From Melieria omissa (taxonomy: Eukaryota; Arthropoda; Insecta; Diptera; Ulidiidae): DNA of 64,000 nucleotides. A program made the translations under genes and the position numbers. Below, piece by piece: positions 25,801 through 40,800 of the stretch. The stretch is from positions 28,590,298 to 28,654,297 of the forward strand of contig OZ020267.1 of the NCBI GenBank assembly GCA_963971225.1, given 5' to 3'. The notes beneath the pieces were generated by a model. That model was not told the DNA's origin and made no database searches. It worked only from the letters and a program-made list of their open reading frames with translations. How positions within the stretch are numbered: position 1 is the first letter of the stretch; each line of letters starts with the position of its first letter.

Positions 25801-28800
25801 TAAGCTGGGCGCCAGGAGCAAATTAATATAAATTGGGTAAATAAATAAATATATAACTTGACTAGCACGACTGCTTTGGGAAGGGAAATTTTGGTCGAAA
25901 AAAAGTTCGATTAAGTGCTAAGGCCGCATTGGCTCGACAACTAAGTATTACTTATTTGTGCTATCGTTGAGGGATGAAACATATGTTGGGAGGAGTAGGG
26001 AGGAGGAGTAGGGTTGGGTATTGTGCCACTGGGACTAATTTACGTGAAATACGTGACAGTTTATCAAGTAAACAAAATTTATAGAGAATAGTGTAGCGGT
26101 GCATTTCTGGTGATTGTGTTATAGATTTACTGTAAGTCAAAGCATAACCTTACTTTATTTGGTTTAACTTGACGTTAACTATTCTAACTTAACCTCAACT
26201 AAAATAAATTCTTACTCATAAATCTATAAACAATTCTAATTTAACCTCAACAAAAATAAATTCTAACTCATAAATCAATCAAAATTGATTTTCAGAGTGC
26301 ATTGGTTCATTACTTTGAAATTGTTTAAGTAAATCGTGTACTAAAGTTAGATTTACTGCGACTTATGTCCAAACACAGCCTTAACTCACTTAGTGTAACT
26401 TAACCTCAACCAGTGAATGCAGGAAATTCAAAGAAATTTGTATCAGAGAAACGTTGGAGCGCTTTCTTTGCTTCTGTTTGGCTATTTTGAGATTGCACTT
26501 TAGTCACTTAGGGGACCCGTTCTTCTCTGGGTAAGAATTTTACTAGGAACATCTATATTCTGACCGATCCCTTTTATGTTGAACCGCAACACTTAAGCTC
26601 TTTGACTGGTTGACCTAAACTACCTTCCTACCTAACTTAACCTCATCCAGTCTAATTTAACCTCAACTAAAGTTCGAAATACCAACCAAATAAACTAAGT
26701 TCTTACAAATGTTATTTAAAATAAAGAGCAACTCGTATTTTAGGAACTTTGGTACCGCTATGGAACCATCAGGGTCTATGCGTGGCTTGGATGACCTACC
26801 TACCTACGTACCTACTTAACCTCATCTAGTTTAATTTAACCTCAACAAAACTAAGTTCAAATAACCTAAGAATTTCCAAAAAAAAATCGAATTTATTTTT
26901 GGAACTTTAGTATGGGTTCCTAGAACCCATAATCTATGTGTCGCCGACCTGTTTTACCACCTTACTCAACCTAACCTCAACTAATCTGATTTAACCTCAA
27001 CTAAACTAAGTTCAAATAACCTAAGAATTTAAAAAAGGAAAATCGTATTGATTTTTGGGACTTTGATACCGCTAGGAACTCATAATCTATGCGTCGCCGA
27101 CCTGTTTTAACACCTTACTTAACCTAACCTCAACTAATCTGATTTAACCTCAACAAAACTAAATTCAAATAACCTAAGAATTTACAAAAAAAAACTCGAA
27201 TTTATTTTTGGAACTTTGGTACCGCTAGGGATCCATCATCTAAGCGTGGCCGACCTGTTTTACCACCTTACTTACCTAACCTCAACTAATCTGATTTAAC
27301 CTCAACTAAACTAAGTTTAAATAACCTAGGCATCTACAAAAGAGAACTCGTATTCATTTTTGGAACTTTGGTACCGCTAGGGACCCATTATCTAAGCGTG
27401 GCCGACCTTTTTTTACCACCTTACTTACCTAACCTCAACTAATCTGATTTAACCTCAACTAAACAAAGTTCAAATAACCCAACTTTTTGCAAGTGCTAAT
27501 TAAATAACAACAACTCATATTTTACAAACTTTAGTTCATGCAAATTTCAAACTTTCTGACTAGTTAATAGAAAATTAAGACCGTAAGAAGTCTTAAGAAG
27601 ACACCATTAAATTGCGTTGGCAAATTTTCTGAGCTGAAGTAAAGCAATTGAATAATTTTTTTGTTGCTGTTAACTAAGTGCTTAGTCACATAATCTACAA
27701 AATCGATTTTAGTGCTAAGCGCACTAACAACGACAATAACAACGACAGTAGCAGCAGCGGCGCTATTCGCACAAGCCGGCGCTTCGGCAGCAATGCGAGT
27801 AGACGGCACGTAGCTAGGCGTCTTAACGCCATTTTGCGAATTTGCTGAGAAGCAAAATGAATATTAACTGCAGGCCAGGAAGTCCGTTGCGAAGGTGGGA
27901 CGGATGCAGGAAAGCAGGTTAGTGCATACGACTTCCGCAAATGTAGCGAGATGAGCGACAACAACAACAAATAGCAATGACAGCAGACAGACCGACTGCT
28001 GCTGCGGCTAAAGTAGAAGGAGAACATTTACCTAGTGGCAGCTGTGAGGAGCTGCTAAGGAGACGCGCGCACACAGTTGAGTCCGCAGAGCTCATTGTGG
28101 CTTTAATAATGTCGACGACGACGCGCTGACTGCTGCCTACAATTATAGCAGCGCCATGTTGTAGAAAAAAATGCCCAACTGTATAGCTGACACGAGTATT
28201 AGTTTGAGTCTGTGTAGGTGTGTGTGTCTGTGTGTGTTAATGTGTGCAGCATGTAAATGAAGCTGGCAGCAATATTTACCACATTGTTAGCCGTTTTGCG
28301 TTTTGCGGGTGGGAATTGGAGCGTTGGAGCAGTGCCTAGGTGGCCGAGGGGGGGGCAGGGGAATATGCTGTGGTGTTTCAGTATATTACAAATTGAAAAA
28401 CTAAAGCCGTTTGGGATTAAATGTGCAAAATGAGAATTTATTTGCAACAAGTTGTGCTGGTGTGTGCACATTTTGGAAGTGTTTGACGGCGTGTTTTGCA
28501 AATCGATATTTGTTATTCAAAATTATATATTTGGGTAAAGTGTGCAGCATTATTTTGTGTGTTGTTAGTGTGCTAATAGTGCAACTAAATATGGCCAATG
28601 GCAGTTGTTGGTGTGGTTTTTGGCATTTCGTTGAATCAGTCGAACGTAAACTAAATGGTTTAGTAAAACGAAATTGCAGATTACTATTACAAATTTTTGG
28701 GATAATGAAGGCAAATTTAGTAAACTCAAATTGCAGTTGAAAATTTGTGGAGATTAAAGCAGTTTATGTAGGGAAATTATTAAATAATTTAAAATATGAA

Positions 28801-31800
28801 TGTATGGGATTAAAGTGCAAAAATGGATTGAATAAGCATGCAGTTTTTATTACTTTATATTTAATTTGATTTAAAGAGTTTGATTCCATTTAAATTATTA
28901 TTAAAAATTATAAAAAAATAAAGCCTAGTCACAAAAATTTAATTTAAAACCTTTTCTTTTTATCCACAGATCCCAACAATCCAATTGCACCGCCCGATGT
29001 ACCGTCGCATGCGGCCGGCGGTTATGTCATCACACCGCAGCGTTTGGCCGAAATTCGCTCGCATTTCATGTACTGGTACTTCGATCAGGACATGTATGGC
29101 GGACGCGGTGACTACCAGTACGACATACACGCCTCCATGACACAGTTGCATAAGAATCTGAACTTTCAACTGCCATTCTTTGGCTTTCGCTTTAACTATA
29201 CCAGAGTAAGTTGCTATTGAAAACATAAATCATTACCTACTCTGAACCTTTTAACTTCTTCTCTATAGGTTTCACTCAACGGTTATTTGGAGTTCTCCGA
29301 TCCGCCAGAGTATCTCACCTATCCACTGGTCTTTCCCGTCAAGGATTGGCCCAAGAAGCGCGATCCCTCTTTCATGGGCATTTTCTTCTCGAAATGCCGC
29401 GTCGGTCGCATTTACGCTACGGACATCGATCAGCGCGCACCGGGCGTCTATTTTCGGTGAGTTGCAATTTGTATGTTTTTGTTTCATTAGCATTTAACAT
29501 TTAACATTATACATCATTCATGTTTCATGCAACCAAATGAAAATTTTCACAATTCACCTGTGAGTTGAAAATTCCATTTCACAGAACTGTTTTGCTTGTT
29601 TGTGATCAGCTTCGTAGTTACTCGTTCACCTGCACTTAGTGGTAATGAAAATAATAAAACCTTGCACATTAGAATATTCCTAACATGCACAAACACAAAA
29701 ACAACAATAACAAAATATTACAAAATCAACAAAAGCATATTTTTTGTTGTAAAATTGATGTGCATCACGAATGGCAAAAGCTATGAGTTGAAGTGGATTG
29801 GGGCGAGTGAACAAGCATACAAAACCAAAGAGTTCATTTACAAACATGCATAGTTACATACATAAGTATGTACAATTTGTATGTGTTTTTGTTGTTGTGC
29901 CTTCAGATATTTTGGGGCAGTAAGTTTGTTGGAATTGTTTGTTCGCATTGTTTTGTGAGCGAGTAACCAAGTCAGTGACTAACTAAAAAACAATCACTAA
30001 ATTATTTAGAAAAATAGTTAAAAATATTTAAAACAAAATTAAAATTAAAAATCAAAACCAACTAAATGAATTTAAAACAAAAACTCTAAATGATGAAAGT
30101 TGAAATTTAAGTAATCGAAATAAAATAAAGAAAACAACTAAAGAAAGAAAAGATAAACAGCTATAACCAAAATACAACAACAACAAAAACAACAACAAAG
30201 TACGTTTATTTGAAAAAGCATTGTTTTGTGAGCGAATTACCAAATCGGTGGCTAACTAAAAAACAAACATTAAACAAGTCAGAAAAATATTCAAAAATAT
30301 AACAAAAAAATAACATTAACAATCAAAACTAATTCAATGAATTAAAAGCAAAAATTCATAAATGATCAAAGTTGAAATTTAAGCAATAACAGAAAAAACG
30401 AGCAATCGAAATAAAACAAAAAAAAAACAACTAAGAAACAGCTATTATCAAAATAAAACAACAACAACAACAATAACAACATTTACTTATGCCACATGAC
30501 ATTCCATGGTTTGGCAGATCATTGATTTTATTGTTGTGTCGTTGCCATCGACTACGTGACTGCTGTGAGAAATTCTGATTTGATGCTCGTCCGAAATGTT
30601 ATTGTTGTATAGTTTTGCTGTCGTTGTTCGTGGTGCAGGCATTACGTGATAAAAGCAGGGCTGGATTAAGAACAACAACAATTTTTGATTTAAAATATTT
30701 ATTTATTTATTTAAGAATTTGATACGATTCCAAACGTGTTTAATACTCTTTGATTGGGAAAATATAGGTTAGGTTTGCCGTTTAATAATTCCAAATTCTT
30801 TTCAACATTTGTTATAACTTATAACACGCATTTTATATGGAAGTCGTAAGAAGGAAGGAATTACATCTCGAAAGTTTTTGTTTAAAAATCATTTATCACT
30901 CCTTGCCACTTATCAACAAAGTGCAAGGACTTCTTAAAGGAATCGATTTAGGGTGGACAGATCTTGTCTTGTGAAGGCTCTACCCTCCGGAGAGGAGTGA
31001 ACAAGAAAATGAGGAATGACAATTCTATATGGATCTACGAGTCTAGATCACTACCTGACGAGAGAGACGAAAGCGTGGTGGAAGAGTGCAGCTACCTGTG
31101 CGATCGCTAAAATAATCCTCGAACAACCCAATGAAAGTCTAATAAAACGTTTACAAGACGTTTACTTCTCTCGCTCGCGCGAACGGACTGCAGAGCCATC
31201 GTAGCTCACGCCAAAAGGATAATAGTTACCGAGTCGGATGAATGCAGGAAATGCAAACAAAATTATGTCAGAGCAAGCTTGGAGTACATTCTTGGCCTCT
31301 GTCTGGCTATCTTAGGACTGCGCCTTTTTCACTTATAGGCTCAGTTTTTCTCCGGATTAGATTGGTCTCCAAGCTCGACATTAAATCGCTACTGATCTTT
31401 GCTAGGAACACCCACATTCATACAACCGCGGGACTCAATGCCTGAGAAATTAGCCATAGCCATAGCACCAAGTGTGTTGGTTAGATTTTTAAGATTTTAC
31501 ATTTAATCGGTAACGACAACATTGATAATTGCAAAGAGTAATAGGAATTGTCTTAGGACTCTTTAGTTTTGCAATAAAAATTATAATAATAAATGTATGT
31601 TTTACATTTGTGCAGTTTTTTCAATTTTTCATGCTGATTGCATACTTTTAGGGATGAATAAAATACACCGTGGCGACGAATAACTGTTACTAACGTTTTG
31701 TTAAAAAAACAAGACCGTGATTGATTTTGAAAAAAATATATTTTATGTTTATTTCAGTAGGGGAATTCTTTGTAAGGTGCCACTCTTTGTAAGGTGCCAC

Positions 31801-34800
31801 CCCTGCTCGATTTCGATGTTCCAGCAATCCAAGAAAAAAAATTCCTATTGTCATTTAAGGTATATATGTCAACATCAATTCTAATGTGGTTTTTGCGGGA
31901 ACATACGCAATGGTACGGTCTGGGTAAATAAAAGTGTCAAATTTGGTTAAGAAAAAACATAAAAATTAAAACTGAAGGTTTTTCTTGCGGTGAAAAAGTA
32001 ACCAAAAACTTATAAAAAACTAAGGTAAATATCAGTGTTGGACTTAATTTTTAATGGTTTTTCAGAATCCGAAATGATATCCGAGCATATCGCAAAAGGA
32101 ACAAATTTATACAATGTTTTCCAAAATGGCGTCAAAATGTAAAGTGCCACCTTTTATTCTTTGTAAGGTGCCACCCCCCTTTTTTCATTGTTTTGTGGTC
32201 CTATATCGGTAAAATGGCTTTTTATTTCTAGGAATCGTTACTACAATGAATTTAAAGTGTTCTTAGTCAATTTTTCTCTAATCTTATCATGAGGAATAAA
32301 TTAGTTCAGTTTTGTTTATCAATTTCCATACAATTATTCGTTTTATTCGTTACCATTCAATTTGCATTTTGCTTTCGGTCATTTTCTATTCAATTCAAAT
32401 TAAATTCAATAATATTTCGTAAATTTTCTAAATCATGCATTTTTGCTTGATATTTTTACGTTTTTTGCGGTTTTTTTAGGGGGTGGCACTTTACATTAAA
32501 AAATTTTAGGGTGTCGATTTTGAACACTTTGGCAAATTGGCTGTAAAATTCGCAATTACGAAAAATTCAATTGAAGTGTTACCTTGGATCCTAGCCCCTT
32601 TAACCCTCTTTCGAACAGTATATTAAAATTGGCGATACGTTAATTTTCTAACGAATTATGCGCAAAAAAGCTATGGGGTGGCACCCTACAAAGAATTCCC
32701 CTACTTATTTCCTTTAGTTTTTAATTATTAATTTCAAATCTTTCACCCTTGTTTTTGGTCACCAGCCGTAAACGCTTTGGGAAGGCAGCGCAGGCGGCAC
32801 GCACGACTTCGTCAGATATTTTATTCCATATCTTCTGAAGGCGTCGCTTGAACTCTTATATCTTCATGTGTTTTATGTTCTTCATTTTGTCCAGCATGAA
32901 GCCCCATATAGAGAAATCCAATGGATTCAGATCTGGAGAAAAGGGATGACCATTCATCTGCCGAAATAAAACATGGAAGTTCGTCTTTACACCAGCTCTG
33001 AACAATTTTGCCTTGGATGGAGCTGGAGCAGAATCTTGCTGGAATCAAAATCTTGCTGGAAGCAAAATTCTGCATTTCAAAATAACTGCGAGGCATGGGG
33101 CAACAAATGCTTTTCAAAACCTCTTCCAAGTAGTAGTTTGCGATAATTTTTACGCTTTTTTCGTTAAAAAGAAGAGGAAACTTGTCTTTCTGCAGAAATC
33201 GCTCCCCATACCATAACGGAGGACACGTTTTGATACCTCTTAATCGCTTTTTTATGAGTTGGGATATCAGCCATCCTTGTTGCATACACACAATCATTTT
33301 GAATGCTATGACTGTGACTGTCTTGTAACAAAAAGAGTTTTTCATCCGAAAAAATTATTTCGCAGCTTGCGTGCCGCCGAAGGAGTTGCTCACTTCTTTT
33401 CTTTCCCATTATTTTTTGACGCTCTGTAAGACCGTGAATTGTTTTTTTTTGTTTAGGCATCCATCTTCAAATTTTTTTTAATAACATTTTGTACGGCTTT
33501 ATGGCACACACCCATGTCTTTAGCCATCTTTCTTACAGAAATCGCACAATTTCGACGTATGAGCTCACGCACTTTCTTCACCATTTCTGGAGTTCTTCCA
33601 GTACTTTTGCGACCGATCTTTTTTTGCGATTTTGAGGGTTATAGTTTTCTTAAACCGCGCTATAGTACGATATACAAACATTTTGTTGATTTTTAGATTT
33701 TTTAGCGATTTAACAATCACCCTTGGTTTTTCACCCTTCAAATGTAATTTTACCCCAAGTTTTCGTTTGGCGTGTATGCTTCTCAAATTGTTTACACTAA
33801 ATGATTTCGTTGCCTAACTAGTGTATTGTTTTCAGTATTGATACCAAAAAAAATACAAAAAAAATAATAAGTCTAGGCCTAATACAATAGGCGCAGCAGC
33901 GCTTTGAAAAAAGGTAACAGTTATTCGTCGCCACGGTGTAAATATTGTCGAAAAATAGGTGTTTAGACCACTTTTAAATTGAATTATTTTCTGAGATTGG
34001 AAGATATCGGAGGATGTAATTCCATTATCCGATAAAGAAAGAATGCTTCTTAAAATAAAAAAATCTATACTTCTTTTCAGATTTTTAATTTAGAAAAATA
34101 TTTTAAATTAAAAGTGAAGTAAAAGCCTCAGCTTTACAAATTACAAACACTTTACAAACATTAAAAGCGAAAATGGCCACATCATTTCTTAATTTATATT
34201 AGAAGTTTTAGCAACTTCTTGGTAACGATGTATTTTAAAAATTTTTTTACTCAATAGACTAAAAAGCAGAAAATATGTGTTTTAATTTTGTTGGGAAAAA
34301 AGTTTCAACTTTGATCCGCTTTTGCGCAGACACTAATAAATTTTTTGCACAAATTTGTTGGGATTTTCTTAGACATCAAATGACATCAAAATCGTTCAAT
34401 TTTGAGACAATACATTTTTTGAATTTTGTCTATGGAACGAATCACTGTGCGATGTCTTTTATGTCTCCACACAACGCTTACGAAGTCCAAACAACTATCA
34501 AATTAACTAATCCAACCTAACCTTACAAATTCCGTGTTCTTATTGCCAGTTAAGTAACTATGAATGGATCACAGTTTTTGCTATTAAGCCACGTTGTGAA
34601 GTTAGTACGGATTTTTAGAAGAACGTCAGAAGAATCGACTACTTAAGTAAAACTGGATCGAAAGTTGGAAAACATATCTGCCGTAGTTTTACTACAGCAC
34701 TTTGAGCTTAATTTTTACATACGTTCGCCATTTTTGGCGAGTTCGTGTGTCAAGAAAAATTCAGAAATTCGGCATTTGTTTGTAAGTTTTTGCTTGCTGT

Positions 34801-37800
34801 TGCAATAAGTTTAGCAGCTGAAGAAGCGTTGAAAAACCAATCAACTAGTAATTGGAAGAACCAGAATGTTGAATCAACTCATTGCGCTCGTTGACTGTAC
34901 GGTGCAAAGCAAAAACAAACCAAAATGTTGTGATTCAAAACAAATTGTATTTCAGATAATAAAATAGTTATATTAAAATTTATATATATGACAACATAAA
35001 CCGCCAAACAAATTCCAAACAACAGAAAACTTTAAAACCAAATTAAAACTACAACTAAAGTGCAGATAACCGCGCAGCGCAATCAACGCCTACACGCAAG
35101 CAACAACAACAATCACAACAACCATACACAATAAATTTTATGAATATAATTTCAAACGTCGACAATACATGTGTCTAATTAACACAATTAGAGATACAAG
35201 ATATGCTTGTATGTTTTTATTTGAATACGCTACGCGTTCCACTCGGCCATATTTGCATGTGTGCGTGTATTTGTGTGTGTTTGTTTAACTGCTATAAATC
35301 CCTAAACAAATAGCTGCGGCAGTTAGGCAGACATTCTGACAACAAACACACAAAAGCGTGCAGCGTTGTTGTGTCGTTGTAATTGCAAAAGTTTCTACTG
35401 TGCGGCACAATATTTGCATTTGGTGTGTGGACGAGAGTGTGTGAGTGTGTGTGTTGTGTAAGTGAGCAAATATTGTTGTCGGCCTGGCATATACACAGGC
35501 GCCAAGAGCCATTTAAAGCTGCTGTGTGCCACTGGTTGATGATATTAAATTTTTCACATACTTAAACATTTAGTTGGGCTAATTAAAATTTGGCGCCTGA
35601 CAATAATTTAATGTGCAATAAAATTGCGGTTGCAGTTGGGGTTAAATGGTCATGAAGAAATATTTTGAAATAAATAATATAAAGTAATAAACTGTTAACA
35701 TGAGTTGGCACATTAGAAAGTTTGGTCAAGTGGTTGAAATTAAAACTTTTGATTATAATCTTAAAAAACAAAAATATATAGTTTATTGTTTGCTGGATGA
35801 GAGGTAAATTTTTCGAAAAACTAAGAATTTCTATGCATTTTTTTTTATTTAGAGTCACTTTACCAAAGTTGAAGTGTATGGGTTCATAAAATCAAGTTTT
35901 TCATATACAAACCTTTTACCAATTTTTGAAGTGAAATATAAAATTTGTTATTGTTTTGTGTTGTTGTTGTTGTTTGTTATTGTATTGTGTTGATTTGGAT
36001 TCTGTAGCTAAGGTTACAAAAGTTACAAAATAGATAAAAATTTTGAATTTTGCTATAGAAAATAGTACAGTTTGTCGTATTTATACAACAACAAAAAACA
36101 AATTTCAATTAAAATTCTATACAACAAGCAACTAAAGTCAAAAAGTGTAGCAATTATAAAATCTCTGTTGAACTTAATAAACGTTGCGTTAATTTTCAGT
36201 AATGCAAAAGTAAAAAAAGCTTAAATCAACACACGAAAAAAGAAAAATCAAAAAAGTAAAAACAAAAAAAAAATTAACTTTTGTGTGTCTGTGTGCATGC
36301 GGTGTGGCACAAAGTGAGAATCCATAATATCCGCTGTGCGATAACATTTTTGCAGTTTCCCATGCGGGTTCATATTTGTTGCAGCAAAAACAACACAGCG
36401 TTGCCACCGATTTTTTGTGCTTCAAGCGAAGTGTAAGTTAAGCATGCAGCTGCGAATTGCAGCCAAACAATGGCAGCTGCAGTCAAACATGAACGTTGAT
36501 AAAAAACGCAACGGTGGCAGCGTGAGAAGCGCTCTAAGCGAAATGCACTTGTCGGAAAAATTCATCAGAAATGGAAAAAGAAAAATTAAAAATTTCATAC
36601 TTTCAGACAAATATTTACAGTGGAATATGTTAATGGTAGAAAAACAAAAACATTTTGGGTATTCACGATGTGTTGTATTTGGTCTTGTGCACATGGACAT
36701 TTCTGAATTGCTACAAACATAAAAATACAACGGAAAACCCCTCTTTGTGTTTACATATTTTTTTGGTAGCAATGGGAATTTAATTCAAAAATTGTTAGCA
36801 TCTGACTTAGTCGACGTTTGAAACACAAAATGGTCATATTTCTATTTATGTGCATCCCTACCTAACCAAAATTTGAATATAGGATCGTGCGGCAGCAAAC
36901 TTTACACATGAAAAATACCTCTTCGTCCTTTTGCATCAAAACATAAAATTATCTAAGTCTCTAAGGATTTTCCCTTTCATTTGTTACCCATTTGTTACCC
37001 AATTTTTTGAAATAAACATGTCCTTGAAATGTCATAGTCCTTTTAAAAAGAATCCTGAAGTCAGAGAGAAAAACTAAAAACGCAGTTTTACTACATTTGG
37101 CCCCTAGTTTTGCGAATATATCGATGTTTTCGTGTGTTTTGAAATTGTTTGATTTTTGTCCTACGGTGTAAACAGTTTATTCTCCAAATATGGATTTTTA
37201 CAAGAGATCCACTGTTGTAAAAAGTTTTCCATTTTTTAAATATTTATCACAAACACATCAAACTGTGAACACCCAAATTTTTAAAATTTAATGTATGTAC
37301 CTACTCATTGCTTAAAGTTAAAAGCACAGAAAATAACGAGTGCATTCATCTTCATTTACAGTGGTGAGTGAAATATTAACACTCCATTTGACTTCCATTT
37401 GTCTTTGCTTCTCTTTCTATCTGTGGGTAGTAAAATCTGTCGTAAAATGGCTTTTTGCATGAATGATGATTTGTTTTTGTATGAGATATGAAACTGATTG
37501 GCTTAGATTGATCGATGTGAGGAGTCAAACTCAAATGCAGCAAAGCCTCAAGCATTCACAGTAATAAACCTCAGAAATGGGAAACTGTTTGATTTGATTG
37601 TCAGTTCTTTGAGGACATGCTTGTCTTGGGAGAAATTAAGAAGAATTGAGAAGTTTCAATGACATATTTTCTGTGATTCTAAATTGCTTTTTTGGGTATA
37701 GAGTTTGATATAAATATTTGAATACATTTTCGAAGTAATGTACTATTAATTATATTGTTACGAAAATTACTTCTCTAAGTTCGTTTTGGATTGTGCTAGA

Positions 37801-40800
37801 AAATAAAACCACTTCAATTACTCAACGCAAAACGCAGTCAAAAACCAACAATCACTTTATTTACAGATTTATACTTTGCTTCTATTTACACTTGTTACTA
37901 TGATACTTTGCTCATTCAAGAAGAACTAAGCCAGTCTGGTTATCGCACCGACTGTTCTAGCATATTCCATTTGGACGATGATCGACCATTCTCGTACAGC
38001 CCATCACCTTCGCGAACCATCCTTGCTATATCAGAATTATAGCAAGTTTGCCGTACTCTACAGTGCGTGCCTAAAAGTATGCTCGTAAAAGCATTCACGC
38101 ATAGCACAGCAACAGAGTGCCTCATCGTTACAATATTGTACAATTTGTTGTATATATTTAAATAATTAAAAACAGTTGCTTTTGTTGATGTGCTAAAATG
38201 TTCAAATTCATAACATGACATAACTGTTCCATAACTTTTTCCAACTTTGAGGGTAATTCCATTGTGTCTCTTTCATACAAATCTTCGTCCCTAGTGGCAA
38301 AAAACTGGGTTAGTGGATTATCATAAGCTTCACTTGAGGGAAATTTGTAACCAGCAAAATCATTTTACAGACAAAAAGCTTCCGGAGATTCTGCAAGTCA
38401 CTATTGATATGTGTGGCCTGGCGTTGTCCTGATGGAACTCAATTTCTCTTCCATGGGTCAAAGCTGGTCGCTGTTGGACGATTGCTTCCTTCAGCCGGTT
38501 TAATTGTTCACAGTACAGTTCTGAATTAGTAATTTCGCTTTAGGGACAAAGTTCACAGTAGATGATCCCCTGCCAATTCCACTAAACCCCACAGTAAAAC
38601 ATTGCTGACCGTCAATCTTGACTGGGCCACCGCTGGTGCCGGTTCATCGCAGTTCGACCATTGCCGTTGGTATTTGACATTGTCTTAAGTAATCCACTCT
38701 CCATCACCAGTAACTATTTGCTTCAGACGTCAGTCGATTTTGTTGCGATTCAGCAGTAATTTGCAGCCGAATTTTGATTTATGAGTTTTTCAGCTTCTTT
38801 TTGCATTCAGCCTTATTCAAGTGGTTTCAAATGGTTGTTTGTGCAATATTTAGTTCCCAGGCAATCGAAGTAGTTTCCATTTTTGGCTTAATCGAAGAAA
38901 AACTGTTAACTATGGCGTATTTTTTTACTTTTCTGGTATTCATTTTTGATGAGAGCTCAAATATGGTAAACCATACAAAACTGTATGAGATGATTTTTTT
39001 TCACGAAATCTTGTTTTTTTGTTAAAGCTATCTAGCATAACTCGATTGCACTTATACAGCGTGCGATACAGATTATGAAAGCCAACTATTGGAAAATAAT
39101 GTTGAAAGTCCAATTTGAACTTTGCTTGTTCATCATACGCCCCGTGCTCCTTCAGAAATTGATCCATTTCGAAATTGTCAAGTTTGAATTTGGTTCAACT
39201 TTGACGTGCGCTCAAACGAAACTAATTCAAGTAATCATAAAAAACGATCTGAGAAGTTTTTTTAGTATGAAATCTTATCTTTCTCACACAATCTGTCGTA
39301 ACTTGTTGGCATTTATACAACTCGAGATACAAATTATTAAAGGCATCAGTTGGAAATATAAAATTTTAGTTGATCCAAATATAGACGTGACATAAAAATG
39401 TAGGTGAAAAGAAGGTTATTTATTTAAGTAAGTATTTAAAAATAAACATATAAACATTTAAATATAACAAGAACAACAAATACAGATACACTTAACCTTA
39501 AAAAAACAGCAAGGAAAGCTCATAAAAATGGTAGAAAAACACCTCAATGTATAAGAAAGCACAACCGCACAATGAAATGGATAAAATTGCATTGAGTGAA
39601 AATGAAATGAATTGCAGTTAAGTGACAAACGACCACACAATGAAACCGTTATGAATAAACAATGCTAGCAACAGACGTGTGTGCGTGTGTGTGTACGTGA
39701 GGGGAAAATTGAATGCGACGCTATCGCTGGTGCTGCAGTTGCTGGCCGAACACACACACAGCTATACGTATTTATGTTAATGCAAATACACCGTTATGCA
39801 TTTTTGCTTGCCATACAATGCAAACATTGCAATTCGCTCATTCGCTGCGTAAAAAACTCGCTCATAGTGTGAACTGAAACCACATTCATGCGGCAGAGTT
39901 GGCGTTTGTTGCTGGCAAATATTTTTTATTATGACCACATAATTTAAAATATTTGTTTTATAAACATCAATAAATTTTTTATGACTACATTTGTGGTGCT
40001 ATAAAATCATTTACAATATTTTTGCATTGAATTTGAAAGTGTTGAAACTTTTGCATAATTTATTTGATTCTATTTGATTTTATTCAACGTGTGAGAGTAA
40101 AAACGGAAGTTGGTAATATTTCATTGTAAACAATTTGATATTGAAATAAATTTTTCGATTTTGTTTTCCGAGTTATAGATTTGTAAGAGCAAAATTTATT
40201 ACTGCATTGCAGACGTCCCACAGTGCGTATACGTAACTAATAGTTGCAGCTTTTGGTTGCCTTGTTTGCCAACTGCCATAATTTCAAATTAAAACACAAT
40301 TCGCTGCACGTAAGGCCAGAAAATTCAGTGTTCAATACTGAGCTGATAAAAGTTGCACCTACAACAACAAATACAACATTATGGGTAACTAAGGGCGCTG
40401 CATGCAAAGCACGTAGTTAGCGCAATAGTTGAGATGCTTTCGTTGCTCAGATAGTAAAGTAACAGCTTGAGAGAGTATTAGAGATGATCTTGATTGAAAT
40501 AAAAACTTTTGTGTATATAATAAGCACTGGATTTATGGGTTAGTTGCTTATTGATATGAAAATCGGTAGCTTTTAGTTGGGAGAATATCACTGAAATTGT
40601 TGAATAGGTGGTTCTTCAAACCATAATTTTATATAATGAAAAATCTGCAAAAAGTGGAAATTTGATACTAAATAATTGTTAATAATGTTAAAGAAAAATT
40701 GATTGGTACTCTGGTAATCTGAAGTCCAAAAAATAAAAAAATAATAATTTACCTATTCACTTCCCTACAAAAGTATCTCATCCTTTCGAGTCTTACGAGT

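Noticed and set aside
27695..28027. 110-codon Leu-rich minus-strand frame
   Set aside because: Arises from CAA/CAG/GCA triplet runs; no domain or promoter evidence.
38940..39395. Two overlapping small genes near the mariner remnant
   Set aside because: They coincide with a diverged duplication beside the dead transposon and have no coding signature.
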